A DNA stretch of 64,000 nucleotides, taken from contig JANFAH010000006.1 in assembly GCA_024663395.1 (NCBI GenBank), positions 2,232,001-2,296,000 on the forward strand, written 5' to 3'. The stretch comes from Pisolithus tinctorius. Taxonomy: Eukaryota > Basidiomycota > Agaricomycetes > Boletales > Pisolithaceae. Under the pieces are notes generated by a model. The model worked only from the letters and a program-made list of their open reading frames with translations. It had not been told where the DNA came from and searched no databases. The position numbers and the translations under genes are program-made. This document shows positions 10,201 through 22,623 of the stretch, in pieces (the first letter of the stretch is position 1; each line of letters opens with the position of its first letter).

Positions 10201-13200
10201 CGCGTACCACACTCTGCAACAAGCATGCCCCTACAAGGCGATGAAATCGACTATCTCGAGATGCGCACAATTCGATCGGTCCCCCCTCACAGCGAAGTGT
10301 TCAACACGTACGGCTCGTTATCGAACGCGACCCTTCTCACTCGCTACGGTTTCATGTTGCCAGAAAACGAGTTTGATGCCGTCAAGTTGATATTTGAACC
10401 GCTGTCGCTCTCGGTAAACGCGTTGTTGCGTGTGAAGGAGTTTGGGTCAACGACTGCCCTCACCAACGAGGGTCATGCTGCGGTGGGACCCAGGATCACC
10501 GCCGGAAGCCATTTTGCCAGGAACGCGGCGGATCGCATCAATTTTATCGGTGGCGTGCACGATGACAGTCTTAACGACATGGAGCCAGGCACGGCGGGTG
10601 TTGATCACGACATCACTAATGGTGACCATCGCTCCTCGATGCCCGACCCTTTCAGTAGCGATGAGGCGCTGGAAGGTCACTCGGCACCCGAAGGGTTGGT
10701 GAAGAAGCATGAAGAGGATCACGACATTGTTGAACGGTTTATCCGCTTATTTTCTTGCCTTGCACGTGTTTGGCGTACGGACGCCGCTTGGGACGAACGC
10801 GATGACGGATTCGTCTGCAACCCAGGTACAACGCGGCAGGTTACATTCAGGATTTCTGATGGCGGCGGAGAGCTCCATTTAGCTCACGATCTTCTCGTGA
10901 ACGCGGATGGAAAACTGTCACACCTCCTTTGGTTGTTCTGCACCCTGGTTGCCATCTTCTCTAGCCTGTCCGCCCTCGATGCTGGCTTCCTAAGCCTCCT
11001 GGAAAAAGTCGAGGCCGGAATATGTGAAAATTTGTGCGCATTCGATGACTTGAAACGAAGGCTAGTCCGAGTGCAGAGATACACCGAGTACCTTTGCCGC
11101 AAGCTTGAAGGAGATTTAGATGAGGAAGAGCAAGTGGGAGATAACGGCGACTCCTCGCCGACTGGTTCTTACTTCCTTCGTGCAGACCCATTAGGTGACA
11201 AGCCTAGTCATGATGCCCACGATGCCGACAGTACGAGGCTATCAATGGATGCTAGTCATTACGTTCAAGCAAAGAACGAAGACGAACCAAAGCCCTGCTT
11301 ACGTAAAAAGATCCCTCCAACGCACCTATTCGGCGAGGCAGCCCGCCGCTCGAACGATTTATCAATAACATCATCGCTGCCCGCTGCCGCTATCACAGAT
11401 GCAGGCTGGGGCATGCGAACAAGCTCGGGTTCGTGTTCATTACACGTCGTCCTTCAAACGTGATGCTTATCGACCCATATTCTTGTAATAGCATCTTCAG
11501 TATTGGTCTTCTCATGTGGAAAATCTGTGAGAGGCACAGACCTCCAACTTGACCCGTCGGAAGGGAGTACCGTGACAAGGGCGCAGAACCCATTGCCCAG
11601 GTTCCGCGGGGATGAAAGGTCAAGTAAACGCCCTCAGGGACTGAACGACCTTCTTAGTGCATACGCCGACTCGTCTGATGCAGAAGATGACCCTGACCAT
11701 CCAGGGAACTGTTATGCCTCAATGGAAACCGCTGACACGTTGGTAGACTCTGAGGATTCTCCAGCTCTCCGGATACCCAGGGACGAGAGCACTTCGATGA
11801 ACTTGGGCAAATGTGAGGCGGCCGAAGATCATCGCATGGCGTTCAGCCTCGCACACGTGGTGGTCCATCTATGCCATAGGCGATATCATCCTCCAATGGC
11901 AAGGAGGGGACAGCGCGGCGTTGGAGCCAGCGCTGCAGAACTCGGGGATATCCTTGATGTAAGTGGCCATTTCCTCGCGCCCCGTTGACGGTGCTGTTTT
12001 TTTTATCGTTATTCAATATATCTTCTATCTTGCGCCATCGTTGCGATTCCACCGCTGACCTTTGTTTGGTATATGACCTGCTATTTTTTCTTGCGAAATC
12101 ATCTCGTTGCTTCTTCAGTCTGGACCCGTCGTCGCGGGAGGGCCAGCGTGACGACCGGGACTTTGATCCCGGGTTAAATGTTTTCTGCGTCCTCTTGGCG
12201 TTGTGCTTCTGTTTCTTTCGGGCAGTCTGACCTTTTTCATGTACCGCGGGTGGAGTATTCCATACCGCGGCGAGGGTCCACGGGTTTCATGAAGGACGGA
12301 GTAGAGGGGGGTGCTATTAGGGCCGCCCTCCAACACACTGACTTTACTTCCCGCGTTCCTTTTCCTTTCTCACTGTCATATTCTTTCGTGTCTGCATTTG
12401 GGAGGATGAGTGGATTTCTTCTCGAATCTTGATAAACTTGCTGCATAGGGGGGGAAGAGACCACCCTTCTATACATGCGGTGAATGACATGGACGTCCCA
12501 ACCCTTTCCTCTGGTGTCGCGATATCCCGTCCGTTCATTCATTCGGATGTACCCCTTTGGTCATTGAAAACCTGTAATGCCAGGCTTCCTTTTATGGCTT
12601 TCCTGATCAACTGCAGTGCGGCGGTCATTCGTGTTTGGCCGCGCGCTAGTAAGAGGTTACCGCTTTCCTTTTCATTTACGGCCTACGGCAACACGGGTTG
12701 AGCCGCAGTTGACTTGGGTATGGTGTGTGGGAATGGTATTGCGGAAACTGAGCAAGGTGATCGCCGTCGCGGCTCTTGCCACTGCTGCTGTTGGCAACCC
12801 TACCCACATAGTCCATCTATCAGTTTTTTCTGCCTCATTCTAACCAGGAGGTGCGAACAAAGGGGCCATGAGGCTGGGCGAATCATACCCGATACCTATA
12901 CCCTGCCTTCGAAGCTTTCATATTTGCCCCTTGTTCCCCTTGCAACCGAATCTTCTTGAACCCGTTTAATCTTGCATTTTGGTTAAATGGATCCTTATCC
13001 TTGTCATTCTGACATATGACTCCTGCGGAATGAATTGAACGACGGCATTTTCTTCTCAGAAAATTTCCCTTGCTTCTTTATTCTTTATCCTTTTCAATTT
13101 TCTGACTCGCACACTGCCGTCATGTCCTCTCCTATTTGACTCGTTCCGTGTTCGTCACTGAGTCCCGTTGCCTCAGAAAGCGTCGGCCATTACGAGAGAA

Positions 13201-13808
13201 ATTAGCGTACGTGAACCTACTCTCTGCTGCGATTACTGCGCGAGTGTCAGGGGAATACCTCTCGAGGCCATTGTTCTCCCAATATGGAGTACTAGCCATA
13301 GCATTCTGAATGACATGGGAAGCGATGGTGCTCCCGTTCGCCATTGTCCGCCAGAATCGGAAGGTGGCTAGGGGGCACGATCGTCTAACTTTCTTTTGGC
13401 GTTCACGCAACGTTGGATGAGCGGTGCATTGGGCGCCCGACTTTTCCATCGACAGGCGGTGACTACTATCGCACTGTCTTTGGGAAGTTATTTCATATGC
13501 ACACCTCCATTTGTTAACTTCTTTATACGTATAAACAGAAAAGTATTGATTTCGTCTCATCGATGGCATTCAGTCGTTACTAACTCACTTACCTTCCCTG
13601 ACAATTCTCCCCCACCTTTCACATATTCACCTCCGAACCGAGAGAACGACTTGGCTGACTTATTGTTCCGATCACGTAGGATACACCAACGTGGATGTGG
13701 CGTACGCGAAGCGCGCTTCTTCTTGCCATGACGGAGCGGTCCGTGTTGGAAAGTTGCGCAGCTCGTTGGAGTGCTGTTCTCGGAGAAGAAGTGGAAGAGC
13801 GTATATAA
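7233..13808 (+). CDS. SET-domain lysine methyltransferase (Rkm/SETD6-like) with greatly enlarged introns
   Basis: Putative protein-lysine N-methyltransferase using S-adenosylmethionine. Eight exons join in phase: 7233-7452, 7596-7719, 8037-8289, 9117-9358, 9848-9884, 10120-11428, 11501-11958, 13680-13808 (923 residues). The N terminus has LLAWCDGNGIIIDPR, then VYIPKTAVLSVRSS. Exon 3 has RWYGYVQSLPRETVDIAVFW. Exon 4 gives SLVSSRAFWVDAFHGLSMVPIAD, which splices to FNHVNENHVHME, the SET NH motif. Exon 6 continues CVECGS and VFNTYGSLSNATLLTRYGF, typical of this SET subclass. About 450 poorly conserved, acidic residues follow, then ASAAELGDILD and, in the last exon, LLLAMTERSVLESCAARW, the C-terminal substrate-binding helices. 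Introns are 143, 317, 827, 489, 235, 72 and 1721 nt. The distal join is supported by phase and family resemblance only. The target (ribosomal protein or other) is unknown. Confidence 0.78.
11959..13679 (+). other. 1.7-kb intron of the SET gene
   Basis: Bounded by GATGTAAGT at 11956-11964 and CGTAG at 13675-13679, joining two phase-0 exons. The sequence is T-rich on the sense strand with several poly-T runs. It contains short ORFs (for example 13132-13569, minus) with no recognisable domain, and no inverted termini that would suggest an inserted transposon. I cannot exclude a small non-coding RNA inside. Confidence 0.6.
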
Positions 13809-16800
13809 CGGATCGACTCCGAGTCTGGGCTCATCATATGGCCCAACTATCTGTGATCACTGACGTGATGAAACGACCCGGAGTGCTGTATGACCGGAGA
13901 AGTTTCTGTTGGCAAGGAAGGGAACGTGGCGATTATGATATGGAAGAACGATTAGGGTACGCAGGAATCCGTGTATGCATCGGCCCATCATAATACCGCA
14001 TCTCCACGCTGCATGGGGTCAGACGCACGTGGCCAGGAGGTCGGTGTTCTGAAAGGTAATCGGATCATCGCACCATGGATACAGCATATTGATACTTGTG
14101 CGGGTACTCATTTCCTGTGTACAATCCTGAGGCTTGAGTAAGCCCATCTGAATCTCTTTCTGATCTCTATTTCCATTGATCGACGAGCCGGGAAAAACTT
14201 TTAGAGTAAGGGCTGATAATTGGGTCATCCATATAGCGAATGTAGTGAGCGCTGAGCAGCGCTGATGATTAAGGGACCTGCGTATCTAACGAGACCCGGA
14301 TGATAGATACTCACCATTGACTTATAGAAGTTCACCTGATCGCTTGTCTCTGTCAGTCCGCGGATCATCGATCATGGATGCCTGTGGCACCGGCCACGTA
14401 CCTTGTCCGCATCAGCTCCCATGACACGAATTATTGGGCTGCTGACGGATCTTGACAAGTCTAATAAATAACAAGTCTATCAGAATTGCCCTGGTCCTCG
14501 GAGTGTGATAGAGTGTGATCGAATATGTCGTCGAAAATACGTCAACGTTCCAAGGTGATCGTTGCACGTGTGTGGTAACAGATTATTAACAGTGACCCCA
14601 CTGTCAGCTGCTTACTACCCGTGAATACCGTGGCTGTGCAGGTCATGATACAGAGCGACGACACAGTGCCAGAAGGAATGCAGAATGCCTTGCGTTGTAA
14701 CACGTCGACCACAGTCAGCGAGAAGGGAGCCACTTGGGCATCAACAGGTCCCTCCCGATGACACGAAGCGAGGGAGAGACTGGGGGTTGGGGTAGCGGTT
14801 GGTAAGTGCCCTCGTAGCGACAGCCAACTTGACTGCGTTGTCACCCCACTCCGCGGTACCTCAATCCTATTCGACTGAAACAGGTTCTCATTACAAGGGA
14901 TCTCCAAGGTTGGTTGCCACCGCGGGCTGCTGTTTGCCGGTCATGGCTGCGACCCAGGCACTATGATACAATTGGAGGTGAGTCAAGGAAACGTTTGTCT
15001 GACATACATACACATACAGCCACCGTCGCTCAACGTTCAACTCGCCTCCGAGTCCTTACTTATAAGAATTGAGCCACCATTCAGGAGCAGGTAGCGTGAC
15101 GTACGTTGTCTGACTCGCAGATAAAAGCCACTAACTCCGAAGTTCCTAACCGCGGAACCACAAAATTGTGGCCGTGCACACCACGAACAAAAATTTGTCT
15201 TCATTTTTTGCGTTTTTCCCGCGGAATCGACATATGTCAGACAACCTTTGTGTAGCATAAGCTGAAGTGCCTGAGGCAAGGGTAGAGTAAAAAGTAAAAT
15301 TTAGACGGAAGGAGCTAAGAAGTGGCTCGGAGCCGCCATCACTCAGATTCCCACCTCGTGAGCGAGTAACCGACGCAGTTAAACACTGATCTGACGAGAA
15401 CTTGTCCACAGCCCCCACGTCGGAGAAAAGAACGCCTTGCTGATCTGAGCGGTTCCGCAAATGCGACGTGCACTCGGCCGAATGGCTTTAAGCTATCCAT
15501 ATGGAACAGCGCTCAGCGCTCGCCAGTTTGAATCACGAAGAGTGGCTAACTCGATCGAGGTGACAATGATGAAGTGTTCTTATTGAGGCATGACTGGACG
15601 ATCATGCAATGCATTATAGGTCAGAACTTTGGCGGAGATCGGCGACGAGCTGGAGATAACGCAGTGAAGCGATCGAGAAATGGTATGATACCATGCGCCG
15701 ACGAGTCCAAGGCTGAATCAGCGGTGCGCCTAAGTACGTACTATACTAGTAGCATGTCAGCAAAGCTTGTCGGTAGCAATATTGGCATCAGGTCACTGGG
15801 TCCATACTCCAAGCAGCGACTTGGTCATGCCGATCTCTTTCCGAATCTTGCTAGATGAAATGCGGAGAAAATATACAGAAACTGTCAAACAACTAATATT
15901 TCGCATCACTCGCTATCTCCCCTGTTTTACGTCGATCGTACGTGGCTATCTTGACACGTGACGGGAGGGGGGGAAGGAAAAACGATCAGGTGTCTATCCC
16001 TCTCCACTGTTTACATGGCTCAGATAGGCTACACCTACTAAGGAGAAAAGTAGTTATCGCGAGGGTACGCGATGTGATGTCAAATTGAGGTGGGGGAGAA
16101 AGGAGAAAGTTAGTCGTGGCAAGGTTTGATACAAAATAGGATAAATATGTTCTTCAGAGGCAAACTTTCAGTACCGAAATAGCTTGGCAAGGAACAGCAG
16201 CTGGAACAGAGAGGTGATGAGTGGCGCCTCTGAACCTTGTGTGTCACAGTGCGCATCCGAATTTTATTGCCTCCTTTTCTTAGAGGAAAAAAAGACAATT
16301 CTTATGCAGTACTTTGACAGGGAGGGTCATAAATACGGAGCACTGGGATACGGATGGGATGTCGTGCCATGCTGAAAGCTGCGCGGGGAGAAGGGCGCCA
16401 TGAAATACCTATGGTGCGTGCAGACGAATGGCGTGACGCGAAGAAAGAAGGGGAGGGCTGAGGTTGCATAGCGTGTCAGTGTGCTCCACAGGAATATATG
16501 TGGCGGGTCGCAGCAGAAGGCGGTCAGCCGGATTGCTGTATATGGAAAGCCCCCCCAAGGCAGGAGGATCTTCCTTTCGTGGAAGTATGGGGGGGACAAC
16601 AGGTCGCTGTGTCGGAGTGACTGCGTTGACAACGACAACACTCAGCGCGAGCCATGTATAAAGTAACGTGAAGTAATGAGACGCAACCCGGTAAACGGGT
16701 GAGAACAAAAGATGGAAGAGGAGGTTGTCGGTGTGAGGGGCAAAGAAAAAAAATTACAAGACAAAAAAATACAAGGTGGTGAGAGGGTGAGGTCAGTCGG

Positions 16801-17392
16801 GGTGATCCTGGGGTTCCTGCCAAGATGGAATCTCGAAGGGTGCACGGATGTCAGGATGACGCCCAAGCGGTGCCGGGTACACTGTTTGTGTGTGTTGTTG
16901 AGACTGGTCGTTCCTGTGATGGCATCCCCCCAATCTGGATGCGTTCGAATCTGCTGCTTGTTGTCGTGCTTCTTGCATAGGGAGAACCAGAGAGCTAGAG
17001 CGGAATAACCCTGAATACGGTCCCCCGATGCGAGAGAGAGAAAGACGAGTCGGCGCCCGAAGGTATGCTTATCGGACAGGTGGGTCCAAATGGGGATAGC
17101 CCGACTCATGACCAAGTCAAAAAAACCAAAATAAAGTCGACGAAAATAAATAAATAACTAAATCCCACGACATAATGAAAAGGAAATAAATAAAGAAATA
17201 GGCGATCTGAGATCTGGGAAGGGAGTGGATATCCGTATATTAAAAGAATGCCTGCGAAGACAGCAGCCTCAGCTGGAAATCCCTGCCTCGAAACATTTTC
17301 GTCCGACACATAAGCTTCGTCTCCTCATCACCCTCTGTACCGACGACGACGACGACGACTACAACAACGACAACCTCAACAAGCTGACTACG
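13809..17392. other. 3.6-kb intergenic region upstream of the Ecl1-type gene
   Basis: No convincing gene. ORFs up to 157 residues (16642-17115, minus) run through A/T- or C/T-biased sequence and match nothing. Purine-rich tracts are common between 16080 and 17060. The last 250 nt before the ecl1 ATG include an AAATAAATAAATA-type tract around 17143-17200 and a (CGA)n run at 17341-17359, probably 5' UTR and promoter. A long upstream region fits a regulated, stress-responsive gene, but that is inference. Confidence 0.5.
17341..17359 (+). repeat. (CGA)n trinucleotide run in the 5' leader of the Ecl1-type gene
   Basis: About six copies of CGA are followed by CAA/CGA-rich sequence and end 33 nt before the start codon. 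Confidence 0.8.
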
Positions 17393-18455
17393 ATGGACGT
17401 CGACTGGTGCTTGTCCTGCAGCTGCAGAATCGTATGTCCCCCTTCTCCCCGCTGGCCCTCATATCCACCCTGACACGACGTTCTCTTAGGATCCCCTCAC
17501 CGCGAAGGGCCCATACTGCTCTGCAGAGTGCCTCTCCTTCGCTGAGCCATCTTCGTCCTCTCGCATCATGGCAACGCCTCCCGCTGCCTCTGCTGCCTGT
17601 CGCATCCGCGAGTGGCTGCAAACCATCCCTCCTGATGATCCTGCAGGTGCTCCTGCCCTCCCCTCGCAAGATGGCGCCTCGACATCCCCCATCAGCGTTC
17701 GCTCGCCTAAACCACTCCCTCAGCACCAACCCGAACTCATTAAACGCATGGCAGGCGCAACTCCACGCCCTACCCTCTCGGTGTCCTCTCCAACCCAAGT
17801 CCGTGCATTTCACACCCCCGCCAGCTCTCGCACATACTCTCAGGCAAAGTCTACCACTCCTAGCGAAGCCAGCACTTCGCTCACTTCCCTTCTCTCTGAG
17901 CCCATGGTTGTCACTCCTGCCGAAGAGTGCCGTTTCGGCACTGGTATCAGTGCTTTCGTTCCCCCTTGGGCCCATCGCGACCGCACCCGATCAACTGCCC
18001 CACGCGAAGGCGCTGTGAAGAACAGTTATTATTATTCCCTCCCTCCCCTTGAGAAGGGCAGCTCTTCGTCTGAATTTAAGCCGAAAAAAACCCCTTCCCC
18101 ACGCCCCGCAGTCTTCGTGAACCGCAAACCTCCCGCAAAAAAGCCTACACGCGTTGGTGGCTGGACTTCTACGCCAACCGAGACCCATACGCCAACCCCC
18201 GTCATATTCCCCTCCTGTCGCTCGTTCGACGTCGATTGGGACGAAGACGGTGACATCTTCATTGCACCCGACTCGCAATACCACCCAGCCTACCGGACGA
18301 AGCACGAGGCGTCCTATGTAGAAGAAGAGATCGTTTACTGCGCTCGCCCGCCCTCACCCGCTCGTTCAACGTCGAGCACGGGTTCATCTGTCCTCTTTAT
18401 GGCTCCCAAGCGACGGGGTGGTATCCATGGTCGCGTTATTGCTCCCCGCGCATGA
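17393..18455 (+). CDS. Ecl1/2/3-family zinc-binding protein, long form
   Basis: Two exons (17393-17431, 17490-18455; 58-nt intron) encode 334 residues. The N terminus, MDVDWCLSCSCRI then GPYCSAECL, has the spaced cysteines C6, C9, C23 and C27 seen in fission yeast Ecl1 (extender of chronological lifespan) and its relatives. In yeast these small proteins respond to nutrient, metal or stress cues and delay ageing. The intron separates the two cysteine pairs. The remaining 300 residues are Ser/Thr/Pro-rich and probably disordered, with REWLQTIPPDDPAG, FVPPWAHRD, an acidic DVDWDEDGDIFIAP stretch and a basic end (APKRRGGIHGRV). Yeast Ecl proteins are about 80-90 residues, so this is a much longer form. 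Two other long ORFs on this stretch (17407-18018 plus, 17388-17975 minus) are shadows of the biased composition. Confidence 0.78.
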
Positions 18456-19051
18456 CGTCCGTGCTTCGTTTTTTTGCTGTTCCCACTCCCCCGCAAGATC
18501 GCCGTGCATATCCCCCCTCCACCGTTATCAAGTATCAAAAGATATAAGTCATTGATGTTGTTTGTTCATTATTGCCGCCGCTCAACCAAAAGGGACATTC
18601 TTCTATCGCATATCTCCCTTGTACCTCTATTCGCTCGCACGCAGAAAGCTTCTTGCCACTCCCTCTTTAACGTTTGCTCGGCCATCGGGGAAACTCACGA
18701 TCGTTAACTTTTACTTTTTTTCTCTTTGCAATCACTCCACTCGTTTCCTCATATAAGCCCCCTTCACTTCTCATCACATTGGAATTCCCTCTTTTTATCT
18801 CTCATTTCTCTGTCTGACACGTCACATGCACCACTGCAATCATCGTGTATATACATGCATATACTCATAGAGTAGGGCTTCGTTCCTCCTTGTCCTCTTT
18901 CTCTTCTCTATACCTTTTTACGACGGTATTTGCCTTTATAGATAGACGTCTGCTCTCCATACCTCTCTACTAGCATTTATCGAATGAGAGCGTATTTGAT
19001 CACTTGCAACTTGCGGCGACTTGAGTTCAAGCCTGGGAGTGAGTAGCACTA

Positions 19052-19556
19052 CTATCTAACCCAAACAGACTTCGGGAGACTACGCAACCAGTGCATGCCA
19101 ATAATCCATGAGTAATTTCCAGCGGCAGCCCTGAGATCGGAAACCACAGCACCCACAGTGTACGTAGTGATAGCATTCCGCACTGCCTTATAGTAGGTCC
19201 CAAACTTCCCTCGAAACTTTGGGGGCATAACATACACATACACATCAGACTGCTGCTGTAGAATCGCCGTCCTGTCACCGGAATGAGCTACCAGTCCGAG
19301 GATCCAGACGGAGGAATTCAATAGCAGCTGTTACTCGAGCGCTCGAGATGGCATATGTTACACAGCATGGCGAAATGGCATGGAGGGCCGGCATGATGTC
19401 AAGTTTCAACATCCCCCCGGTGTCGTTATCATATATTTCCTCATCAATCACGATGGTGTACAGGACACCCCTCCACCTAGTCTGCCGATCTGTCATTCTC
19501 TTATCATCCCTCTCCACGGATTGCAGAAAGTTTGAACTCAAAGTCAAAACGCTCAT
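19052..19556 (-). pseudogene. Possible gene remnant of unknown family
   Basis: Two overlapping minus-strand frames look protein-like. The first (19275-19556) includes RWRGVLYTIVIDEEIYDND and GMLKLDIMPALHA. The second (19052-19321) includes SSVWILGLVAHSGD, QQSDVYVYVMPPKFRGKFG, AVVSDLRAAAGNYSWI and HWLRSLPKSVWVR before a stop. The two could be joined by a frameshift or by skipping about 34 nt bounded by GTAACA and AACAG, which is too short for a normal intron here. I do not recognise the family. It could be a decayed gene, the last exons of a real gene, or chance. Confidence 0.3.
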
Positions 19557-21253
19557 GGAAAGGCAGGAAACTCTCCATTAACTCACACGTTCTCTGTGGG
19601 AGCCCGAGGCAATATGATGGATACCTGCCTGGCCCAGGCCCTCAGGGGGGTCTCTCAAGGCGAAGCTATTTCACCCTACTGGGTTAGACGTGTAGTCCGC
19701 GTTCGCGGCCCAAAGTTCCCCGCTGCCAACGACCACGATCCTTCGGTGGCGTGGACGCACGATAGGCTATCACAATTAATGCTCAGCCCAAGTTGTTGAC
19801 ATGTAGTGGCGCAGGGTGAAATGGCAGACGACGAATTGTTAAGAACCCACTGAGGACCTCAGAAATTCACCGGGTTGTGTGCATGTCACCGTAGAGAGAC
19901 GTGTGAATGCCGTGTGTCGTCCACAGCCAGTCAGCGCTTAGGGGTAATGCGAATACGCAGTCACCCAATCCACCATACTACATCATCAGTACGTACAATG
20001 ACGAGTGCTGCGGACGTCGAAGTATTGTTGTGACTATCCGTGACTGGGTTGACTTCGATATGGCGACCGAAGCCAGTCACGCGCAGTAACAGCTCGTGTT
20101 TAACTGAATTGATGATAGAGCACAGAAGGAGGATCTTCGAGACACTCAGGGGAAGCTGGACTTTTTTCTTTTCATTAAGGGCTGAAACCTGAAGCCTGAG
20201 GAAGTGGACCTTGGAAGGTTCACGGCATCGTGCATATGGTCACATCGACCCCACGAAACGTCCAGATCTGATGGTAGGTGAACTGAAGGGTGGTGAATTA
20301 TGGACTGACAGCTGTTCAGGCAAGCGCTTTCTGGGAGTCCGTTTTCCTAGGATGTCGACTGCTTGCAGGGCGATGACGTGTCAGTACACACACGCTCACT
20401 GTCTTATCCAGTTCCCTGGAGTGTCATTTCCCGCAGCGTTCACTGTTCAGTTCCTAAGCTGGTTGAACAAACGGGCCCATGACACTCGGCACTCCGTCGG
20501 TGGGTTGAGGGAGAAGGCGGACGATTGCAAAGGCACTTCTTTTTCGCTTTCCCTGAACCACCGATTCCCGCCGGCCAGCCCAGATATGTATATCCCGAAT
20601 ATTAAGTACCCTTGGTGGCACCCAAGGACCCCCTAAATCATGACCGCAGCACATTATGATGGGTTTACATATCTCTAGTTTGTCATGAGGCAGTATGTAG
20701 CGCTGGCCTAGGAGATATTGATATTGAGCCCCCGGTGGGCCCACTATACACCTCCTTGGAAAGGTCGTGAATAACGTCATGATAGTGGGTGTGTGGTTCC
20801 ATCAAGGGTCCTGGTGTCTAGGTCTTCAACTAAACATCGTGTTTGGGCCTAGCTTGCGTGAGAGGGCAACGTGCTGTCCAAGCTGTACGGATCATGCGAT
20901 AAGCAAACTCTTTATACATCAGGTTTAACGCACTCTCCAACCGGAAATCCACCTACCCAAGGATCGAATTCCAAGGCTGCTAATAAGTCAAACTCAAAAA
21001 CGACAAGTGTAAAATAATATAACTCTCATGTTGGCATCAATATCCTCCTGCGATAAGGATAAGTAGCGAAAAGGAATTTCCGTAGCTACCGCAACGCCCT
21101 GTCACTGATTCCTCCAGAATAGCGATAACCATCGCATCATATCAGCCTGTATCGACATCATAACACACGAAGAGTCGCCACGGTGCAGGCATCACCACAG
21201 GCCGACTTCAGGGGTTCGTTCATATCAAAATCGCTCCACTTATTTCATTAACT

Positions 21254-21280
21254 GTCTATCTCTCTATCTCTCTCTCTCGG
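21254..21280 (+). repeat. TCTATC/TC microsatellite
   Basis: Pyrimidine dinucleotide run of TCTATCTC and TCTCTC units in non-coding sequence. Confidence 0.7.
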
Positions 21281-22610
21281 TAGCCGAGCATGTCGTGTAC
21301 GCCGGTCACTGGGCATCCCGGCGCGCACGTGTACGTATGCGAGCGAGCGACGAACGGGATTCCCGCTGTTTGCGTGGGTATCGGGTGGAGATCAGACGGA
21401 TGTACCCTCGGCCAGGTCCATAAAAATGATCTACATAAATACGATCACATCGCTCATTGACGCATGATGTATGATCTGTATTTAGTCTGGTATCGTCACG
21501 ACCGAATCGCTGATACTCATGCCTTCCTGGCATCCGTTCGAGTCGGCTAACTTCTAGTCAGCACAAGAGATCGGATGGCGGTGCTGAAGGGGAGGGGACG
21601 TTTGAACCGGACGCAATTGTCACTGAATACCCCCCTCCCGCGAAGAGATCCGACGGACCTACCAAAGTATCAGAACTGTCATCAGTTTCTCCATTCTCAG
21701 CGAACTTGATGTGAGACGGAGAACGAAAAGGCGGCGCACACCTTCCCAGTGGGAGTAATAAAAAACTGAAAGACAAATCTAGCAAAATATAACATAGCGG
21801 CGCACGGAACCATTAGAATTCTCCCCCAGTGGCGCATTGAATGGGGCAAGGAGAGGAGTCAGAAGACTGACGGAGGCGCCCGTACCATGGGAACGACTGC
21901 AGTGTTATGATGATGCCATGATGGAAAACGCGAATTCGAATGTCAGAGAACGTAGGTGAACGTACGCCATCGGGAGTATTTGGTTAAGAGGAAAAACAAC
22001 CCCTAGCACTTAACGGACATTATTATTGCAATACATAGCTCCCGAACCAGTTGTGCATACTGTCAACTGACTCCTGGAAACCACACTGTTCTCTTTATGA
22101 ACAAAGCAGGAACGCCAGGCCTTGAAGGTTATGGCATCGGGTGAGTGAAATGTCAGGTTCGCCAACGTGGATGGCAGGTATGGATAAGTCAAGTGCAAAC
22201 TTTGAACTCACCGGCGGTCATCGCTCCAACTGCCAGTATAAGCTTCAGTCTCTCGCAATCCATGCATGACTAGCATGGCTTGGCGTAAAATCGTGGGACT
22301 AGGATGTCTACAAATTTGGACGAGTGACAAGCCGAGTACCGCACAGATACCTTCTCGTGATGGGCCCCCCCGGATCTGACACGGGCACCAACACCAGAAT
22401 CACAGTACTGTTATCGTCCATTCAATTGCAATATCTTAATGACGGGACTGACAACTAACAGGCACTCTAACCACACGCCCCTGCACGGATAGTTAAACGA
22501 TATTAAAAAGCGTTATATAAAACCATGGGATCCCTGAGAGTTCGAACGTTCAGCGCCCAGTGAGACGTTCTGGCGGGCCCATCTTGCCAGGCTTGGCATA
22601 AACGCACCAA

Positions 22611-22623
22611 GCGCGCGCGCGCG
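22611..22623 (+). repeat. (GC)n dinucleotide run
   Basis: Thirteen bases of alternating G and C inside an otherwise mixed non-coding region. Confidence 0.75.

Noticed and set aside
17388..17975. 195-residue minus-strand ORF and 203-residue plus ORF (17407-18018) overlapping the Ecl1-type gene
   Set aside because: Both arise from the C/T-rich codon bias of the real gene, have low-complexity composition and no domain. The frame with the Ecl1 cysteine motif and a proper intron is preferred.
18995..19040. Possible tRNA B-box (GAGTTCAAGCC)
   Set aside because: No matching A-box or cloverleaf pairing upstream.
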